In this document: piece by piece, positions 7,696-17,191 of the stretch | Layout: every line of letters starts with the position of its first letter | Position numbering within the stretch: the first letter of the stretch is position 1 | From: Clostridia bacterium | GTDB taxonomy: Bacteria; Bacillota; Clostridia; UBA1212 | Assembly (NCBI GenBank): GCA_017444825.1 | Contig: JAFSVU010000036.1 | Coordinates: 1-39,684, forward strand | Direction of reading: 5' to 3' | DNA length: 39,684 bases | Notes under the pieces: model-generated | The model's input: the letters and a program-made list of their open reading frames with translations, nothing else | Database searches by the model: none | What the model was told of the DNA's origin: nothing | Translations under genes and position numbers: made by a program

Positions 7696-9498
7696 ATGGA
7701 TCTACAGAACAACATCAGAAACTTTTGCATAATAGCACACATTGACCACGGCAAATCCACCCTTGCCGACAGGATCCTTGAAAAGACGGGGGTGCTGACA
7801 GCCAGGGAGATGGAGGAGCAGGTGCTGGACAATATGGACATCGAGCGGGAGAGGGGCATCACCATCAAGGCCCAGTCCGTAAGGCTCAATTACAAGGCCT
7901 CCGACGGCATTGATTACGTGTTCAACCTCATCGACACCCCCGGACACGTGGACTTTAATTACGAGGTGTCAAGATCCCTGGCCGCATGCGAAGGTGCGGT
8001 GCTGGTGGTGGACGCGTCCCAAGGAGTGGAGGCTCAGACTCTCGCCAATGTATACCAGGCCATCGACCACGACCTCGAGGTGGTCCCGGTGATAAACAAG
8101 ATAGACCTTCCGTCATCAAGGCCCGACGTTGTAAAAGAGGAGATCGAGAACGTAATAGGCATACCCGCGATGGACGCGCCGCTCGTGTCAGCCAAAGTCG
8201 GCATCGGCATCGAGGACGTGCTGGAGGCTATAGTTAAGAACGTGCCCTGCCCGAAGGGCGACCCGGACGGGCCTCTCAAGGCGCTGATATTTGACTCATA
8301 TTACGACGCGTACAGGGGCGTTGTGATCTACGTAAGGATCAAGGACGGCTCCGTGCGAAAGGGCGACAGCATAAAGCTCATGGCGACCGGCGCCGAATAC
8401 CAGATCACCGAGCTCGGCTACTTAAAGCCCGGCTTCAAGGTGCCCTCCGATGCGCTATACGCGGGCGAGGTGGGCTACATCGCGGCCAGCATTAAGAACA
8501 TTCAGGACGCGAGAGTGGGCGACACCGTGACTATGGCCCAGGGCGGGGCGAGCGAGCCTCTTCCCGGCTATAAAGAGGTGCAGCCCATGGTGTTCTGCGG
8601 CATGTACCCGGTGGACGGAGGCGACTACGAGGCACTCCGGGACGCACTCGGAAAGCTTCAGCTCAACGACGCGGCTCTGAAATTTGAGCCTGAGACGTCG
8701 CAGGCCCTTGGTTTCGGCTTCAGATGCGGTTTTTTGGGACTTCTTCACTTTGAGATCGTACAGGAGAGGCTTTCCAGGGAGTACGAGATCGACCTCATCG
8801 CCACCACACCCAGCGTTATTTACCACATCCACAAGATGAACGGCGAAGTTGTGGTGCTGGATAACCCGACCAACATGCCCAATCCCGCAGAGATCGACTT
8901 CATGGAGGAGCCGATGGTAAAGGCCTCGGTCATGACCCCGGCGGAATACGTGGGAAATATAATGGAACTGACCAATGAACGCCGCGGCACCTTCCTCAAC
9001 ATGGACTACATCGAGACGGACAGGGTGGTCCTGACATACGAGATACCTCTCAACGAGGTCATTTACGACTACTTTGATTCGCTGAAATCCCGCACAAGGG
9101 GTTACGCCTCTCTCGATTACGAGCTCTGCGGATACAAAAAGTCCAGCCTTGTAAAACTGGACATTTATCTCAACGGTGAGATCGTGGACGCCCTTTCTTT
9201 TATAGTCCACACCGACAAGGCCTACGCCAGGGGAAGAAAGATCGCCGAGAAGCTTAAGGACACCATCCCGAGGCAGCAGTTCGAGGTTCCCATCCAGGCC
9301 ATGATCGGCGGCAAGGTCATCGCCCGCGAGACCATCAGAGCCTACCGCAAGGACGTACTTGCCAAGTGCTACGGCGGCGACATCACCAGAAAAAAGAAGC
9401 TCCTTGAGAAGCAGAAGGAGGGCAAAAAACGCATGCGCCAGTTCGGCAGCGTAGAGGTGCCCCAGGAGGCGTTCTTGAGCGTGCTGAAGCTGGGGTGA
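7696..9498 (+). CDS. lepA: Elongation factor 4 (LepA)
   Basis: LepA is a ribosome-bound translational GTPase implicated in back-translocation and 30S subunit maturation, cytoplasmic and membrane associated. The 600-residue length is exactly typical. The N-terminus holds [13 protein letters not shown] (G1), RGITIKA (G2), DTPGHVDF (G3) and NKIDLP (G4). EF4-specific features follow: the absence of EF-G domain IV and a basic C-terminal domain ending in [18 protein letters not shown]. The start is ATG at 7696 after GGAAAGAA, 31 bases downstream of spoIIP. The stop overlaps the upstream edge of hemW. Gene order spoIIP-lepA-hemW is conserved in Bacillota. Confidence 0.98.
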   Translation: MDLQNNIRNFCIIAHIDHGKSTLADRILEKTGVLTAREMEEQVLDNMDIERERGITIKAQSVRLNYKASDGIDYVFNLIDTPGHVDFNYEVSRSLAACEGAVLVVDASQGVEAQTLANVYQAIDHDLEVVPVINKIDLPSSRPDVVKEEIENVIGIPAMDAPLVSAKVGIGIEDVLEAIVKNVPCPKGDPDGPLKALIFDSYYDAYRGVVIYVRIKDGSVRKGDSIKLMATGAEYQITELGYLKPGFKVPSDALYAGEVGYIAASIKNIQDARVGDTVTMAQGGASEPLPGYKEVQPMVFCGMYPVDGGDYEALRDALGKLQLNDAALKFEPETSQALGFGFRCGFLGLLHFEIVQERLSREYEIDLIATTPSVIYHIHKMNGEVVVLDNPTNMPNPAEIDFMEEPMVKASVMTPAEYVGNIMELTNERRGTFLNMDYIETDRVVLTYEIPLNEVIYDYFDSLKSRTRGYASLDYELCGYKKSSLVKLDIYLNGEIVDALSFIVHTDKAYARGRKIAEKLKDTIPRQQFEVPIQAMIGGKVIARETIRAYRKDVLAKCYGGDITRKKKLLEKQKEGKKRMRQFGSVEVPQEAFLSVLKLG

Positions 9499-9503
9499 CC
9501 CTC

Positions 9504-10649
9504 ATGGAAAAATTCAACGGAGGCACTGCGGGCATATACGTTCACGTACCCTTTTGCGTAAAAAAATGCAGGTACTGCGACTTTGTTTCCTGCCCCGCGG
9601 ATGCCGGAACGAAAAAGAGATACGTTGACGCTCTTTTGGCGGAGATAGTCATGAGAAGCGACAAGACCGTCCCCTGCGACACCGTGTTTATAGGCGGCGG
9701 CACCCCTTCGGTGCTTGAAATTGAGGACCTTAAAAGGATCGGGGCTGCGCTCCGGAATCACTTTGACATAACCAATGACGCCGAGATCACCGTGGAGGCA
9801 AACCCGGAGTCCCTGACCCCGGAAAAGGCCGCGGCAATGCGTGAATTTGGTGCAAACAGGATAAGCATAGGCTTTCAGTCCCTGGCGCCGAGGGCACTTG
9901 GCGTGCTGGGAAGGGTCCACACAAAAAAGCGGGCTCTTGAGGCCTGTAACAATGCGGTAAAGGCGGGTTTTGACAACGTCAATATCGACCTGATGCTGGG
10001 CCTTCCCGGGGAGCCGGAGGGGGAATTCGAGTGCTCGCTGAGGGAAGTTATAGCGCTATCGCCGGCCCATATATCGGTGTACAGCCTGATACTTGAAGAG
10101 GGTACGCCCCTCGAAAAGGACATATCGGAGGGGCTTGTTCCGGAGCCCGACGAGGACCGGGACCGGGCGGACTATCATCTTGCGGCAAGGCTTCTCCGGG
10201 AGGCGGGCTACGACCGCTACGAGATATCAAATTTTGCAAAGCCGGGAAGGCGCTCGCGCCACAATCTCCGCTACTGGGAGCAGAAAATGTATTTCGGCTT
10301 CGGGCCTGCGGCGGCGTCCTACATTGGCGACAGGAGGTTTACGAACACCTGCGACATTGGTTTGTACGTTGATAAGGGCGGGGACGCAGAGCTTTCGGAG
10401 GACGATACGCTGAGCCTTGATGAGACCATGCGGGAGTTTATGATGCTTGGCTTCAGGCTGGCGGAGGGCCCTGATTTTCGGGAGTTTGAGAGGCGCTTCG
10501 GAACGTCGCCAATGGCCCTCTACGGGGACAGGCTGGACGAGCTTGAACGGAAAGGCCTTATCGGGCGGAAGAACGACGCCGCAAGACCCTACGCCCTGAC
10601 GGAAAAAGGGCTGGACTTTGCCAATATCGTTTTCAGAGAGTTCGTGTGA
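9504..10649 (+). CDS. hemW: HemW-type radical SAM protein (heme chaperone family)
   Basis: HemW proteins resemble coproporphyrinogen III dehydrogenase HemN but are regarded as heme chaperones with a SAM-binding [4Fe-4S] cluster. The diagnostic CVKKCRYC (CxxxCxxC, Cys18, 22 and 25) is followed by Phe, as in HemW. FIGGGTPS and a HemN C-terminal domain are also present. ATG at 9504 is preferred because GGGGTGA lies six bases upstream; a GTG at 9495 that overlaps the lepA stop is the alternative. At 381 residues the length is normal. The gene is tightly coupled to lepA. No heme biosynthesis genes are nearby, so true HemN activity is unlikely. Confidence 0.93.
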   Translation: MEKFNGGTAGIYVHVPFCVKKCRYCDFVSCPADAGTKKRYVDALLAEIVMRSDKTVPCDTVFIGGGTPSVLEIEDLKRIGAALRNHFDITNDAEITVEANPESLTPEKAAAMREFGANRISIGFQSLAPRALGVLGRVHTKKRALEACNNAVKAGFDNVNIDLMLGLPGEPEGEFECSLREVIALSPAHISVYSLILEEGTPLEKDISEGLVPEPDEDRDRADYHLAARLLREAGYDRYEISNFAKPGRRSRHNLRYWEQKMYFGFGPAAASYIGDRRFTNTCDIGLYVDKGGDAELSEDDTLSLDETMREFMMLGFRLAEGPDFREFERRFGTSPMALYGDRLDELERKGLIGRKNDAARPYALTEKGLDFANIVFREFV

Positions 10650-10706
10650 ACCGTTAAAACGTGAAATAGGGAGCGATCCCTGCAATAAATTATTTGGAGG
10701 AATAAT

Positions 10707-11372
10707 ATGAGATACGAAATTAAAGGCGAACCTCTGCCGGTAGCGATCTGCTATCCCGTAAGAGGCGAATCGATCACAACAGAGAGCGGCGCAATGTCCT
10801 GGAGATCCCCGGATTTCAAAATGGAGACAAAAGCGGGCGGCATCGGCAAGGCATTCGGAAGGATGTTCTCCGGCGAGTCGATGTTCCAGAACGTTTACAC
10901 AGCCACATCTGACGACCAGTACATCGCATTTGCGTCAAGCTTCCCCGGCGCTATCAAGGCTATCGAGATCACTCCGAACAGACCTGTCATTTGCCAGAAA
11001 ACAGCTTTTCTTGCGGCTACTGAGGGCGTTGATCTTTCGATCCACCTCCAGAAGAAAGTGGGCGCAGGCTTCTTCGGCGGCGAAGGCTTCATTATGAACA
11101 AGCTTTCCGGAAACGGCATCGCTTTCGTCGAGCTCGACGGATCCGTATACGAGTACGAACTCAAGGCAGGCGAGAAGCTGGTCATCAGCACAGGAAACCT
11201 TGCATACTGCGATGCTACCGTGGACATAGGCATCCAGTCCGTGGGCGGCGTTAAGAACGCTCTGTTCGGCGGCGAGGGCCTGTTCAATACCGTTGTTACG
11301 GGCCCCGGAAAAGTCGTTATCCAGTCCATGAGCAGGGCTGAGCAGGTGGTGAAGACACAGACGAACAGTTGA
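10707..11372 (+). CDS. AIM24 / TIGR00266 family protein
   Basis: This 221-residue protein of the AIM24 family has a beta-rich fold related to tubby-like/TRAP domains, and the bacterial function is not established. Typical signatures are the N-terminal YEIKGEPLPVAICYPVRGE, a Gly/Phe-rich region (GKAFGRMFSGESMFQNVYTA) and the C-terminal GPGKVVIQS. No signal peptide or membrane helix is visible, so it is cytosolic. The start is ATG at 10707 with a strong GGAGGAATAAT leader. It lies 57 bases after hemW and could share its transcript. Codon use is strongly biased toward C-ending codons, suggesting good expression. Confidence 0.88.
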   Translation: MRYEIKGEPLPVAICYPVRGESITTESGAMSWRSPDFKMETKAGGIGKAFGRMFSGESMFQNVYTATSDDQYIAFASSFPGAIKAIEITPNRPVICQKTAFLAATEGVDLSIHLQKKVGAGFFGGEGFIMNKLSGNGIAFVELDGSVYEYELKAGEKLVISTGNLAYCDATVDIGIQSVGGVKNALFGGEGLFNTVVTGPGKVVIQSMSRAEQVVKTQTNS

Positions 11373-11375
11373 GAA

Positions 11376-11495
11376 CTGCGTGAGCGGTGCCGGACAAAGT
11401 AATAAGTAAAGTTTAAGGGGTGCCGCTCAAAGTAATAAGTAATAGTTCAAGGGGTGCCGCTTAGGTAATAAGTAATAGGTGATAGGTAAAAGGTG
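11376..11495 (+). repeat. Dispersed intergenic repeat, copy 1 (three sub-units)
   Basis: Three tandem variants follow the AIM24 stop. Each combines a GC-rich core (GCGGTGCCGGAC or GGGGTGCCGCTCA) with an AT-rich tail (AAAGTAATAAGTAA or similar). The same units recur at 25094-25257 and inverted near 39251-39417. No start or stop organisation suggests coding. Confidence 0.85.
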
Positions 11496-11500
11496 CCTGC

Positions 11501-11540
11501 GGTGGCGCCGGGTGAGTGTTTTGCTCTCCGGCGCCGCTTT
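11501..11540 (+). terminator. GC-rich hairpin, possible terminator after AIM24 gene
   Basis: GGCGCCGG (11504-11511) pairs perfectly with CCGGCGCC (11528-11535), extended by GAG/CTC inside and G-C or G-T pairs outside. The tail is GCTTTCGTT, with too few T residues for a strong intrinsic terminator. It separates the repeat from the next promoter. Confidence 0.45.
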
Positions 11541-11610
11541 CGTTATCGGCTGCTTGCGGTGGATATTGGCGATAAAAACCGCCGTTTTTTGGATAATAAT
11601 AATTCCGTGG

Positions 11611-11639
11611 TTGAAAACAGGCTGCAAATGTAGTATAAA
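11611..11639 (+). promoter_or_regulatory. Promoter for the LRR lipoprotein gene
   Basis: TTGAAA (11611-11616), a 17 bp spacer and TATAAA (11634-11639) lie about 30 bases before a strong GGAGGA ribosome site. Confidence 0.65.
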
Positions 11640-11677
11640 ATCAACAGTTTAAGTACATCATTTTGGAGGAAATGAAA

Positions 11678-14146
11678 ATGAAACGTTTCGGTACTTTGCT
11701 GCTCATACTCGTCTCTGTACTTATCCTGGCAGCCTGCGGACCTGCAGGTCAGGGTGGAGACGAACCGGGAAAAAATCACGAAGAGACCCACACCATGTTT
11801 AAATGGTACATCTCCAAGGAGGCCACCTGCAGTGAAGAGGGTCAGCTTGCGAGAGAATGTCAGGACTGTGATTTCGTTGAATACGATACTTACGTGACCA
11901 CCGTGCATAACTACGTCAACGGAACGTGCGCAGCCTGCGGAAAGAAGGAGCCGAATTACTCCAAGGGGCTCTATTTTGAATCCAACGGCGACGGAACCTG
12001 CTCCGTGCTGGGGAGAGGCTCATTCTCTGGGGTCGATCTGATCATACCGCCTACATCTTCCGAAGGCGACAGGGTCACGGCCATTGGCCAGTATGCATTC
12101 GAAAGTACTGACATAGAGTCTGTGGTTATCCCGGATACCGTAAAAAGCATAGGGGACAGAGCTTTTTCGTACTGCAACAATCTGCGGTCCGTAACGATCC
12201 CGGCATCGGTCGAGAGCATTGGATCATCTCCTTTCTATGAGACTCCGGAAGGATTGGAACTTCATATAGAGGACCTTGCCGCATACAGCAGCATCGACAT
12301 CGGCACGATAGACGACGCTTATTACAACGTTTACGGTAAAAATCCTGTGTTCTTCGTGAACGGCAGCCCTGTGACCGATCTGGTCATACCGAACGGAGCC
12401 GAAAAGATCGGAAGAGGCATATTCTGCGGTACGGCATTTGAAAGCGTCACCATTCCGGGCAGCGCAGTCTCTGTCGGCGTGGGTGCATTTTACGCCTGTG
12501 ACAATCTAAAAAAGGTCGTTATGAACGAAGGTGTCAAACAGATCAAACACAATGCGTTTTCGGATTGCTACTCCCTCCAATCGGTATCTCTGCCGGATAC
12601 AATGGAAAGAATAGACCGGTATGTGTTTGTGGACGACGATAATATCCAATACAACACCTACGACAATGCGCGCTACCTCGGCAATTCCTCGAACAAATAC
12701 GTGTATCTGGTTTCCGGGCTTTCGTCCAACATAACCTCCTGTGAGATCCCGGCGGGCACGAAGGTCATTGGCGCAGGGGCATTCTACGATGCATTTCCGG
12801 GAAGCAGTTGGGGCAGCGGGTCGGGGCTGAAGAGCGTAGTGGTGCCGGAGGGCGTCGTTACCATAGAGGACTCTGCCTTTATGTACTGCGATCTGGAAAA
12901 GATATCGCTTCCGGACAGCCTGAGCTACATTGGCGCGAGAGCTATCGAAAATTACGGAAAACTGGCGCTGAATCAATATCAAGGCGGGTTCTACCTCGGA
13001 AATGAAACAAACAAGTACGTGGCGTTTTATTGCGGCACGGAGTTTGGAAAAGGCACCTTGACGATGCACAAGGACACCAAAGTAATTCTGAGCTCCGGCT
13101 TCAATTACGCAAGTTACTCGGAGATCGTTCTGAACGAAGGTCTGCGCTACATTGCATCCTACGGGATGTGCGATGCCTATGACATAACCAAGATCGTCAT
13201 CCCCGAGGGCGTTACCGGCATTGGTTATGCCGCGTTTGAAGGCTGTAAAAACCTTGAAGAAATACACATTCCCGTGAGTTTGACAACTGTTGACGATCAG
13301 GGTTTTCTGCCTTACCAAACTTTGAAGATATATTACGGCGGCTCGGAAAAGAGGCTGATGGAATACGAAGACCTTTACAATTACCTCAATGCCTACGCAT
13401 TGGAACTGATCTATGAGAAGACCGACAAGGACGAGAAACCGGAAAAGGACGACGGAAACTGCAGCCATTCCTTCGGACAATGGACATTCTCGGAGCGCAA
13501 TGCCGAGACGGGCGAAACGATACTGGTAAAAACATGCGAAAAATGCGGTAAAACGGAAACGCTTGCGATCAAAAAAGTCAAGCACAGCATGGAGACGATT
13601 CCCGCGGTGGAAGCGACCTGCGCACATCCGGGGTCCACAAAGGGAAAGCGCTGCACGGTCTGCGGCGAATACACGGAGAAGCCTGAGACCATACCGCCGG
13701 TGGAACACAAATTTGAAGGCGGAAAATGCACGGTGTGCGGAGCCTCGGAGGGACTGTGGTATGAAGACTATGACGGGAGCGGTGAATCGCTGTACGTGAA
13801 TTATATGGGAGACTGCACCTCATCCAAAGTAGTTATTCCGGCATATTGTCAGCTTAAACCTGTCGTGATGATAGGAAGTTACGCTTTTGAAAACTACGAC
13901 GGCATCACCGAGGTCGTGATCCAGGACGGCATCGAAGGTATAAACAATTACGTGTTCGCAGACTGCGACTCCCTTGTGAAAGTGACGATACCCGCCAGTG
14001 TGAAGTACATTGGCGAAGGCATTTTCGAAAACAGCTATAATCTGAATACCATCGTATTCGAGGGATCCAAAACAGAATGGGAAAATATGGAAAAGGGCTA
14101 TCAGGACGATCACTTCTACAATATAACCGTTGTTTTCGGAAAATAA
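11678..14146 (+). CDS. BspA-like leucine-rich-repeat lipoprotein with CxxC modules
   Basis: This is a surface lipoprotein of 822 residues. ATG at 11678 is chosen because GGAGGA ends seven bases upstream. The signal peptide ends in the lipobox LAAC, so the Cys is lipidated. A Cys-rich module follows (ATCSEEG, CQDC, CAACG). Two blocks of BspA/LRR_5 repeats come next, with recurrent units such as VVIPDTVKSIGDRAFSYC and VTIPASVESIG. Between them lies a second Cys-rich region (CEKCGKTE, ATCAHPGSTKGKRCTVCG, CTVCGASEG). After it comes a final short LRR block ending VTIPASVKYIGEGIF. LRR_5 proteins commonly mediate adhesion to host or substrate. The CxxC modules resemble zinc ribbons or disulfide-stabilised repeats seen in clostridial surface proteins. 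Exact partner unknown. The next gene, 54 bases on, is another lipoprotein. Confidence 0.88.
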   Translation: MKRFGTLLLILVSVLILAACGPAGQGGDEPGKNHEETHTMFKWYISKEATCSEEGQLARECQDCDFVEYDTYVTTVHNYVNGTCAACGKKEPNYSKGLYFESNGDGTCSVLGRGSFSGVDLIIPPTSSEGDRVTAIGQYAFESTDIESVVIPDTVKSIGDRAFSYCNNLRSVTIPASVESIGSSPFYETPEGLELHIEDLAAYSSIDIGTIDDAYYNVYGKNPVFFVNGSPVTDLVIPNGAEKIGRGIFCGTAFESVTIPGSAVSVGVGAFYACDNLKKVVMNEGVKQIKHNAFSDCYSLQSVSLPDTMERIDRYVFVDDDNIQYNTYDNARYLGNSSNKYVYLVSGLSSNITSCEIPAGTKVIGAGAFYDAFPGSSWGSGSGLKSVVVPEGVVTIEDSAFMYCDLEKISLPDSLSYIGARAIENYGKLALNQYQGGFYLGNETNKYVAFYCGTEFGKGTLTMHKDTKVILSSGFNYASYSEIVLNEGLRYIASYGMCDAYDITKIVIPEGVTGIGYAAFEGCKNLEEIHIPVSLTTVDDQGFLPYQTLKIYYGGSEKRLMEYEDLYNYLNAYALELIYEKTDKDEKPEKDDGNCSHSFGQWTFSERNAETGETILVKTCEKCGKTETLAIKKVKHSMETIPAVEATCAHPGSTKGKRCTVCGEYTEKPETIPPVEHKFEGGKCTVCGASEGLWYEDYDGSGESLYVNYMGDCTSSKVVIPAYCQLKPVVMIGSYAFENYDGITEVVIQDGIEGINNYVFADCDSLVKVTIPASVKYIGEGIFENSYNLNTIVFEGSKTEWENMEKGYQDDHFYNITVVFGK

Positions 14147-14200
14147 TACGACAGCGGACACCGGGCCGACAGACGGCACGAACCGCAGAAAGGGGTTGCT

Positions 14201-15382
14201 ATGAATAACATTAAAGCCGTTAAACTGATATTGACCGTTTCCGCAATGCTGATCGCAGTGCTGCTTCTTTGTTCCTGCGGCGAGCCGGTCAAATATGAAA
14301 ACAAGACCGACGACGAAGGCCGCATAGTCTACGAAAAGCTGACGGATAATGAGACCGGAGACGTGTACGTTCACGAGTTCGAGTACGATGAAGAGGGGCG
14401 GAACACGTTGACCAGGTACAACTACCCGGAAGGAATCAGCGAATCCAGGTATGAGTACAATGAAGAGGCGGACACGATAACCGAGATCACCACCCGCACT
14501 GTGGATACGGCACCTTATCCCGGGAGGAATACAGAGCTGCCTTCGTGGCTGAGATTACTTTCCTATTCCAAGCAGCGCTCTTCAAGCGGAGTGATCCTGG
14601 TGGGCGGCGGAATAAGTGTCACAGACGGATCAGATACCGGAGTCAGCTTATGGAAGGAGATCGAAATAGAGGCCCCCTCCGAGTGCTTTGCCGAGCTTAT
14701 AACGGGGAACTTCAACTTCTCAAACGGCTATGCCTCCTACAGTATAGGCATCAACGGCGACGACTATCCATACAAAACGGAGACTGTAGCCGGAACTTAC
14801 GGCGACAATTGGTTTGAAGCAGTGTTAAACTGGCTCGGCTCTCTGTTCGGAGTGGTCAAAATGGAGGAGGCGCCCGTGACGGAGGCGTATCCTGTAAGCC
14901 CGTACTCGGAAATAAATGAGGGCACTTCGGAAGATGGGTCATCAACAGATATTATCGCGACGTACAGGATCGGAACGGAGGACTCCGAAGGCGTACCGTA
15001 TTATTCATTTTCAGGCACCCCTGTGGCCGTTTATGAGATCGCTACCCCCGACTCGTTCAATTGCACAAGGTACAAGGAAACCCGCTTCGACGACAGCTGG
15101 TATGAGATCACCAAGAGGTTCGACGACTCCGGAAAAGTCACGTTGTGCCACAACGAAAGGTCAGACGGGGCCTGGACTGAAACGACTTACAATTACGAGA
15201 CGGATGACGGAAGCGTTGAGACGGTAACTTTCGACCACAATGAAGACGGCACCGGAACTCAGACCATAACCATCACGTATCCTTCGGGCGAGTGGACAGA
15301 ACGGGTCAACAGCTACGACGCCAACGGAGAATACATTGGTTACACCGAAAGAAGCTCGGAGGATGAGACGCCGGATGATTGA
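14201..15382 (+). CDS. Lipoprotein with YD/RHS-like beta repeats
   Basis: The 393-residue product starts at ATG 14201 after AAAGGGG. A hydrophobic signal segment ends with LLLCSC, a plausible but not ideal lipobox. Two regions contain short Tyr-Asp-type strands like those of RHS/YD repeats: FEYDEEGRNTLTRYNYPEG near residues 65-85, and TYNYETDDGSVETV through NSYDANGEYIGYT toward the C-terminus. The middle part is Gly/Ser-rich and acidic with no family that I recognise. It probably shares the transcript of the LRR lipoprotein upstream. A role at the cell surface is inferred from the signal peptide only; carbohydrate binding is possible but unsupported. Confidence 0.75.
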   Translation: MNNIKAVKLILTVSAMLIAVLLLCSCGEPVKYENKTDDEGRIVYEKLTDNETGDVYVHEFEYDEEGRNTLTRYNYPEGISESRYEYNEEADTITEITTRTVDTAPYPGRNTELPSWLRLLSYSKQRSSSGVILVGGGISVTDGSDTGVSLWKEIEIEAPSECFAELITGNFNFSNGYASYSIGINGDDYPYKTETVAGTYGDNWFEAVLNWLGSLFGVVKMEEAPVTEAYPVSPYSEINEGTSEDGSSTDIIATYRIGTEDSEGVPYYSFSGTPVAVYEIATPDSFNCTRYKETRFDDSWYEITKRFDDSGKVTLCHNERSDGAWTETTYNYETDDGSVETVTFDHNEDGTGTQTITITYPSGEWTERVNSYDANGEYIGYTERSSEDETPDD

Positions 15383-15522
15383 CCTTCCCGGATGACTCCG
15401 GAGAATAAAACAAATTACGAATAAAAGTGAACTGAAGGCTACGTGGAATAGTGAATAAGACCTGTAGCTTTCTTTTTTTGGAAGACGACACTTCGTCACG
15501 TGTCTCACGATAGTACTGATAA

Positions 15523-15735
15523 GTTAATGTCGGTGTAAATGTCGCAGTTAGTAATGGCGAAAAGATTATTTTGGAAGAACTGATAAAAAATCCGCAATTG
15601 AAAGCAGCGGACCTATCTTTAATCATTAACAAAAGCAAGAGGACAGTTGAACGATATCTCAAATCATTGCAGAAAAATGGTTATATCGAAAGAGCAGGCT
15701 CGGACAAAACGGGTGGTTGGAAAGTGATTAAGTAA
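15523..15735 (+). pseudogene. Remnant of an AlbA_2/RecG-like regulator: C-terminal winged-helix only
   Basis: One frame reads VNVGVNVAVSNGEKIILEEL and on through a helix-turn-helix (LSLIINKSKRTVERYLKSLQ) and a wing ending GYIERAGSDKTGGWKVIK before TAA at 15735. This is the characteristic C-terminus of clostridial divergent-AAA/AlbA_2 transcriptional regulators, often annotated as RecG-like helicases. The frame is closed upstream by TGA TAA just before 15523, with no convincing start or ribosome site, and nothing of the N-terminal 300 or more residues remains. It is best read as a decayed fragment. The preceding 140 bases (15383-15522) contain nothing else that I can name. Confidence 0.7.
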
Positions 15736-15763
15736 AAGATGGTTGATTTGTCTTCCGAAAAGA

Positions 15764-15797
15764 AAAAAGGCCGGCACGTTTCCAACACCGGTCTTTT
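15764..15797. terminator. Bidirectional intrinsic terminator
   Basis: AAAAAGGCCGG and CCGGTCTTTTT form an approximately ten-pair stem with one G-T wobble around a 13-base loop. T runs flank it in both orientations. It serves the plus-strand lipoprotein pair and the convergent minus-strand LRR lipoprotein. Confidence 0.75.
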
Positions 15798-15851
15798 TAA
15801 ATGTCTATAAGTCAAACCGAAATCTTTGTTCCGACCCGCGTCGCAGAGCGG

Positions 15852-16907
15852 TCAGCGTGAAGCCACCGCGCTGAGTATGATCTCAAGGGCGTCGGGATCG
15901 ATGCCGCCAATGAACTTGAGCCAGTCGCTCTTTTCGCCGTCTTTGGTTTCGGTATCTTCCTCCTGCTCGCCGGACTCTTCGGTCTCTTCTCCGTCACCGA
16001 TGCCGAGGATCTCCTTCAGGCCGCGCTCGTACTCCGGCACGAGGCTTTTGAACAGATCAAACACTTCTTCCTTTGACTCGCCGAATATCTCTTCGATATC
16101 GGAAAGTGCATTGTGAAGCCCCTCGAGGTCCTTGCCGATATCACCTTTGATCTCGAAAATGATACCCTTGCCTTCGGTCTCCATTTTGTTCAGCACTTCA
16201 TCGATGGAAGGAATGAGGGCGAGAATGTCGTTCACAAATTCCTCGTTGTACTGTCCCAGATCGCCTATCGCCTCAATGGCGGCCTCTTCTCCCGTGTCCT
16301 TGATGGATTCAACGGAGCTCAGTATCTCATTGAAATTTTCTTTAATGTAGCCGGCCCATTTGTTCACGAAGTTCTGAAGCTTCTCTCTCAGCCCCTCTTC
16401 GTCAATGAACGCCTTCAAAGTATCGCCGTAGTTCTTCCAAAGGTCGTAATACCTCTGCCAGTCGTCGGCGGCCCCCTCGTACCACTCGCTCAATATCTGC
16501 TGGGAATCCTTCCAGTTTCTGAAAGCATCGTCGGCAATGTCTTTGACCGAATCGGGTATTTTGATCTCGTCAACGTCCGTAAGCCCTGAGAAGACCTCCC
16601 TGCCTATTTTACTCAGCGAATCGGGCAGCTCGATGGATTCAATGCCGGGAATGTCCTTGAAAACTTTTGCGCCCAGCTCGGTGATCCCTTCGCTAACAAC
16701 GATCTCCTTAACACTCCCTTCGGGTGCTATCTGCTCTGTGACAGCTCCTGTGCCTTCAACTGTGAGAACGCCGTCCGTGAGAGTCCATGCGGCATCCTCG
16801 CCGCACTCGCCTGTTTCGGGAAGGTTTCCGACGGCACAGCCGCCGAGGCACGCCGCGCAAATCATCAAAGCGGCAATAATCACACAAATCAATTTGGAAA
16901 ATTTCAT
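15852..16907 (-). CDS. LRR_5 lipoprotein with helical C-terminal domain
   Basis: The start is ATG at 16907, seven bases after GGAGGTG; an in-frame GTG at 16916 overlaps that site and is rejected. The product (351 residues) has a signal peptide with two candidate lipoboxes, CAAC and LGGC. A short BspA-like region follows (about 40-125), including IVVSEGITELG, IESIELPDSLSKIG and EIKIPDSVKDIADDAF. The remaining 220 residues are predicted mostly helical, rich in Glu/Lys/Leu, and end in an acidic low-complexity stretch and a Trp-containing tail. I do not recognise the helical part. It converges on the plus-strand lipoproteins and shares their terminator. Confidence 0.8.
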   Translation of the reverse strand: MKFSKLICVIIAALMICAACLGGCAVGNLPETGECGEDAAWTLTDGVLTVEGTGAVTEQIAPEGSVKEIVVSEGITELGAKVFKDIPGIESIELPDSLSKIGREVFSGLTDVDEIKIPDSVKDIADDAFRNWKDSQQILSEWYEGAADDWQRYYDLWKNYGDTLKAFIDEEGLREKLQNFVNKWAGYIKENFNEILSSVESIKDTGEEAAIEAIGDLGQYNEEFVNDILALIPSIDEVLNKMETEGKGIIFEIKGDIGKDLEGLHNALSDIEEIFGESKEEVFDLFKSLVPEYERGLKEILGIGDGEETEESGEQEEDTETKDGEKSDWLKFIGGIDPDALEIILSAVASR

Positions 16908-16940
16908 CTTAAACACCTCCGAAAATGTGCGTTTGGCAAA

Positions 16941-16969
16941 ATTATATCATTCCGCCATCGCCAATGCAA
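16941..16969 (-). promoter_or_regulatory. Promoter for the minus-strand LRR lipoprotein
   Basis: On the minus strand TTGCAT (16969-16964) and TATAAT (16946-16941) are 17 bp apart, about 35 bases before the ATG at 16907. Confidence 0.6.
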
Positions 16970-17079
16970 CCGCCAAAAGAACCGCATTTCCCCAAATTTC
17001 GGCAATTCCGCGGCTTGCCGGGGGCATTGGCAAGAGGCGGAAAAATGAACCTGAAACGGGCCTGAACATTGGTTTTTTA

Positions 17080-17108
17080 TTGAAAATGAGAGCGGTGCGT
17101 TGTATAAT
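17080..17108 (+). promoter_or_regulatory. Promoter for the rhamnosidase gene
   Basis: TTGAAA (17080-17085), 17 bp and TATAAT (17103-17108) form a near-consensus promoter giving a leader of about 75 bases. I see no obvious operator palindrome, though sugar control would be expected. The spacer 16970-17079 holds only a short CTTGCC/GGCAAG hairpin. Confidence 0.7.
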
Positions 17109-17191
17109 CAAGGGCGCGAATCTGCAAATTCCCAGATAGAAGAATAAGTACAAAAACAGTCGCACGGCAAAATGCCGGGAAAGGATGTTTT

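Noticed and set aside
11376-11495. CRISPR-like repeats
   Set aside because: Units are irregular in length and spacing, have no unique spacers of constant size, and no cas genes are nearby.
12506-13708. Minus-strand open frame of 400 codons
   Set aside because: Shadow of the LRR lipoprotein; translation shows no known pattern.
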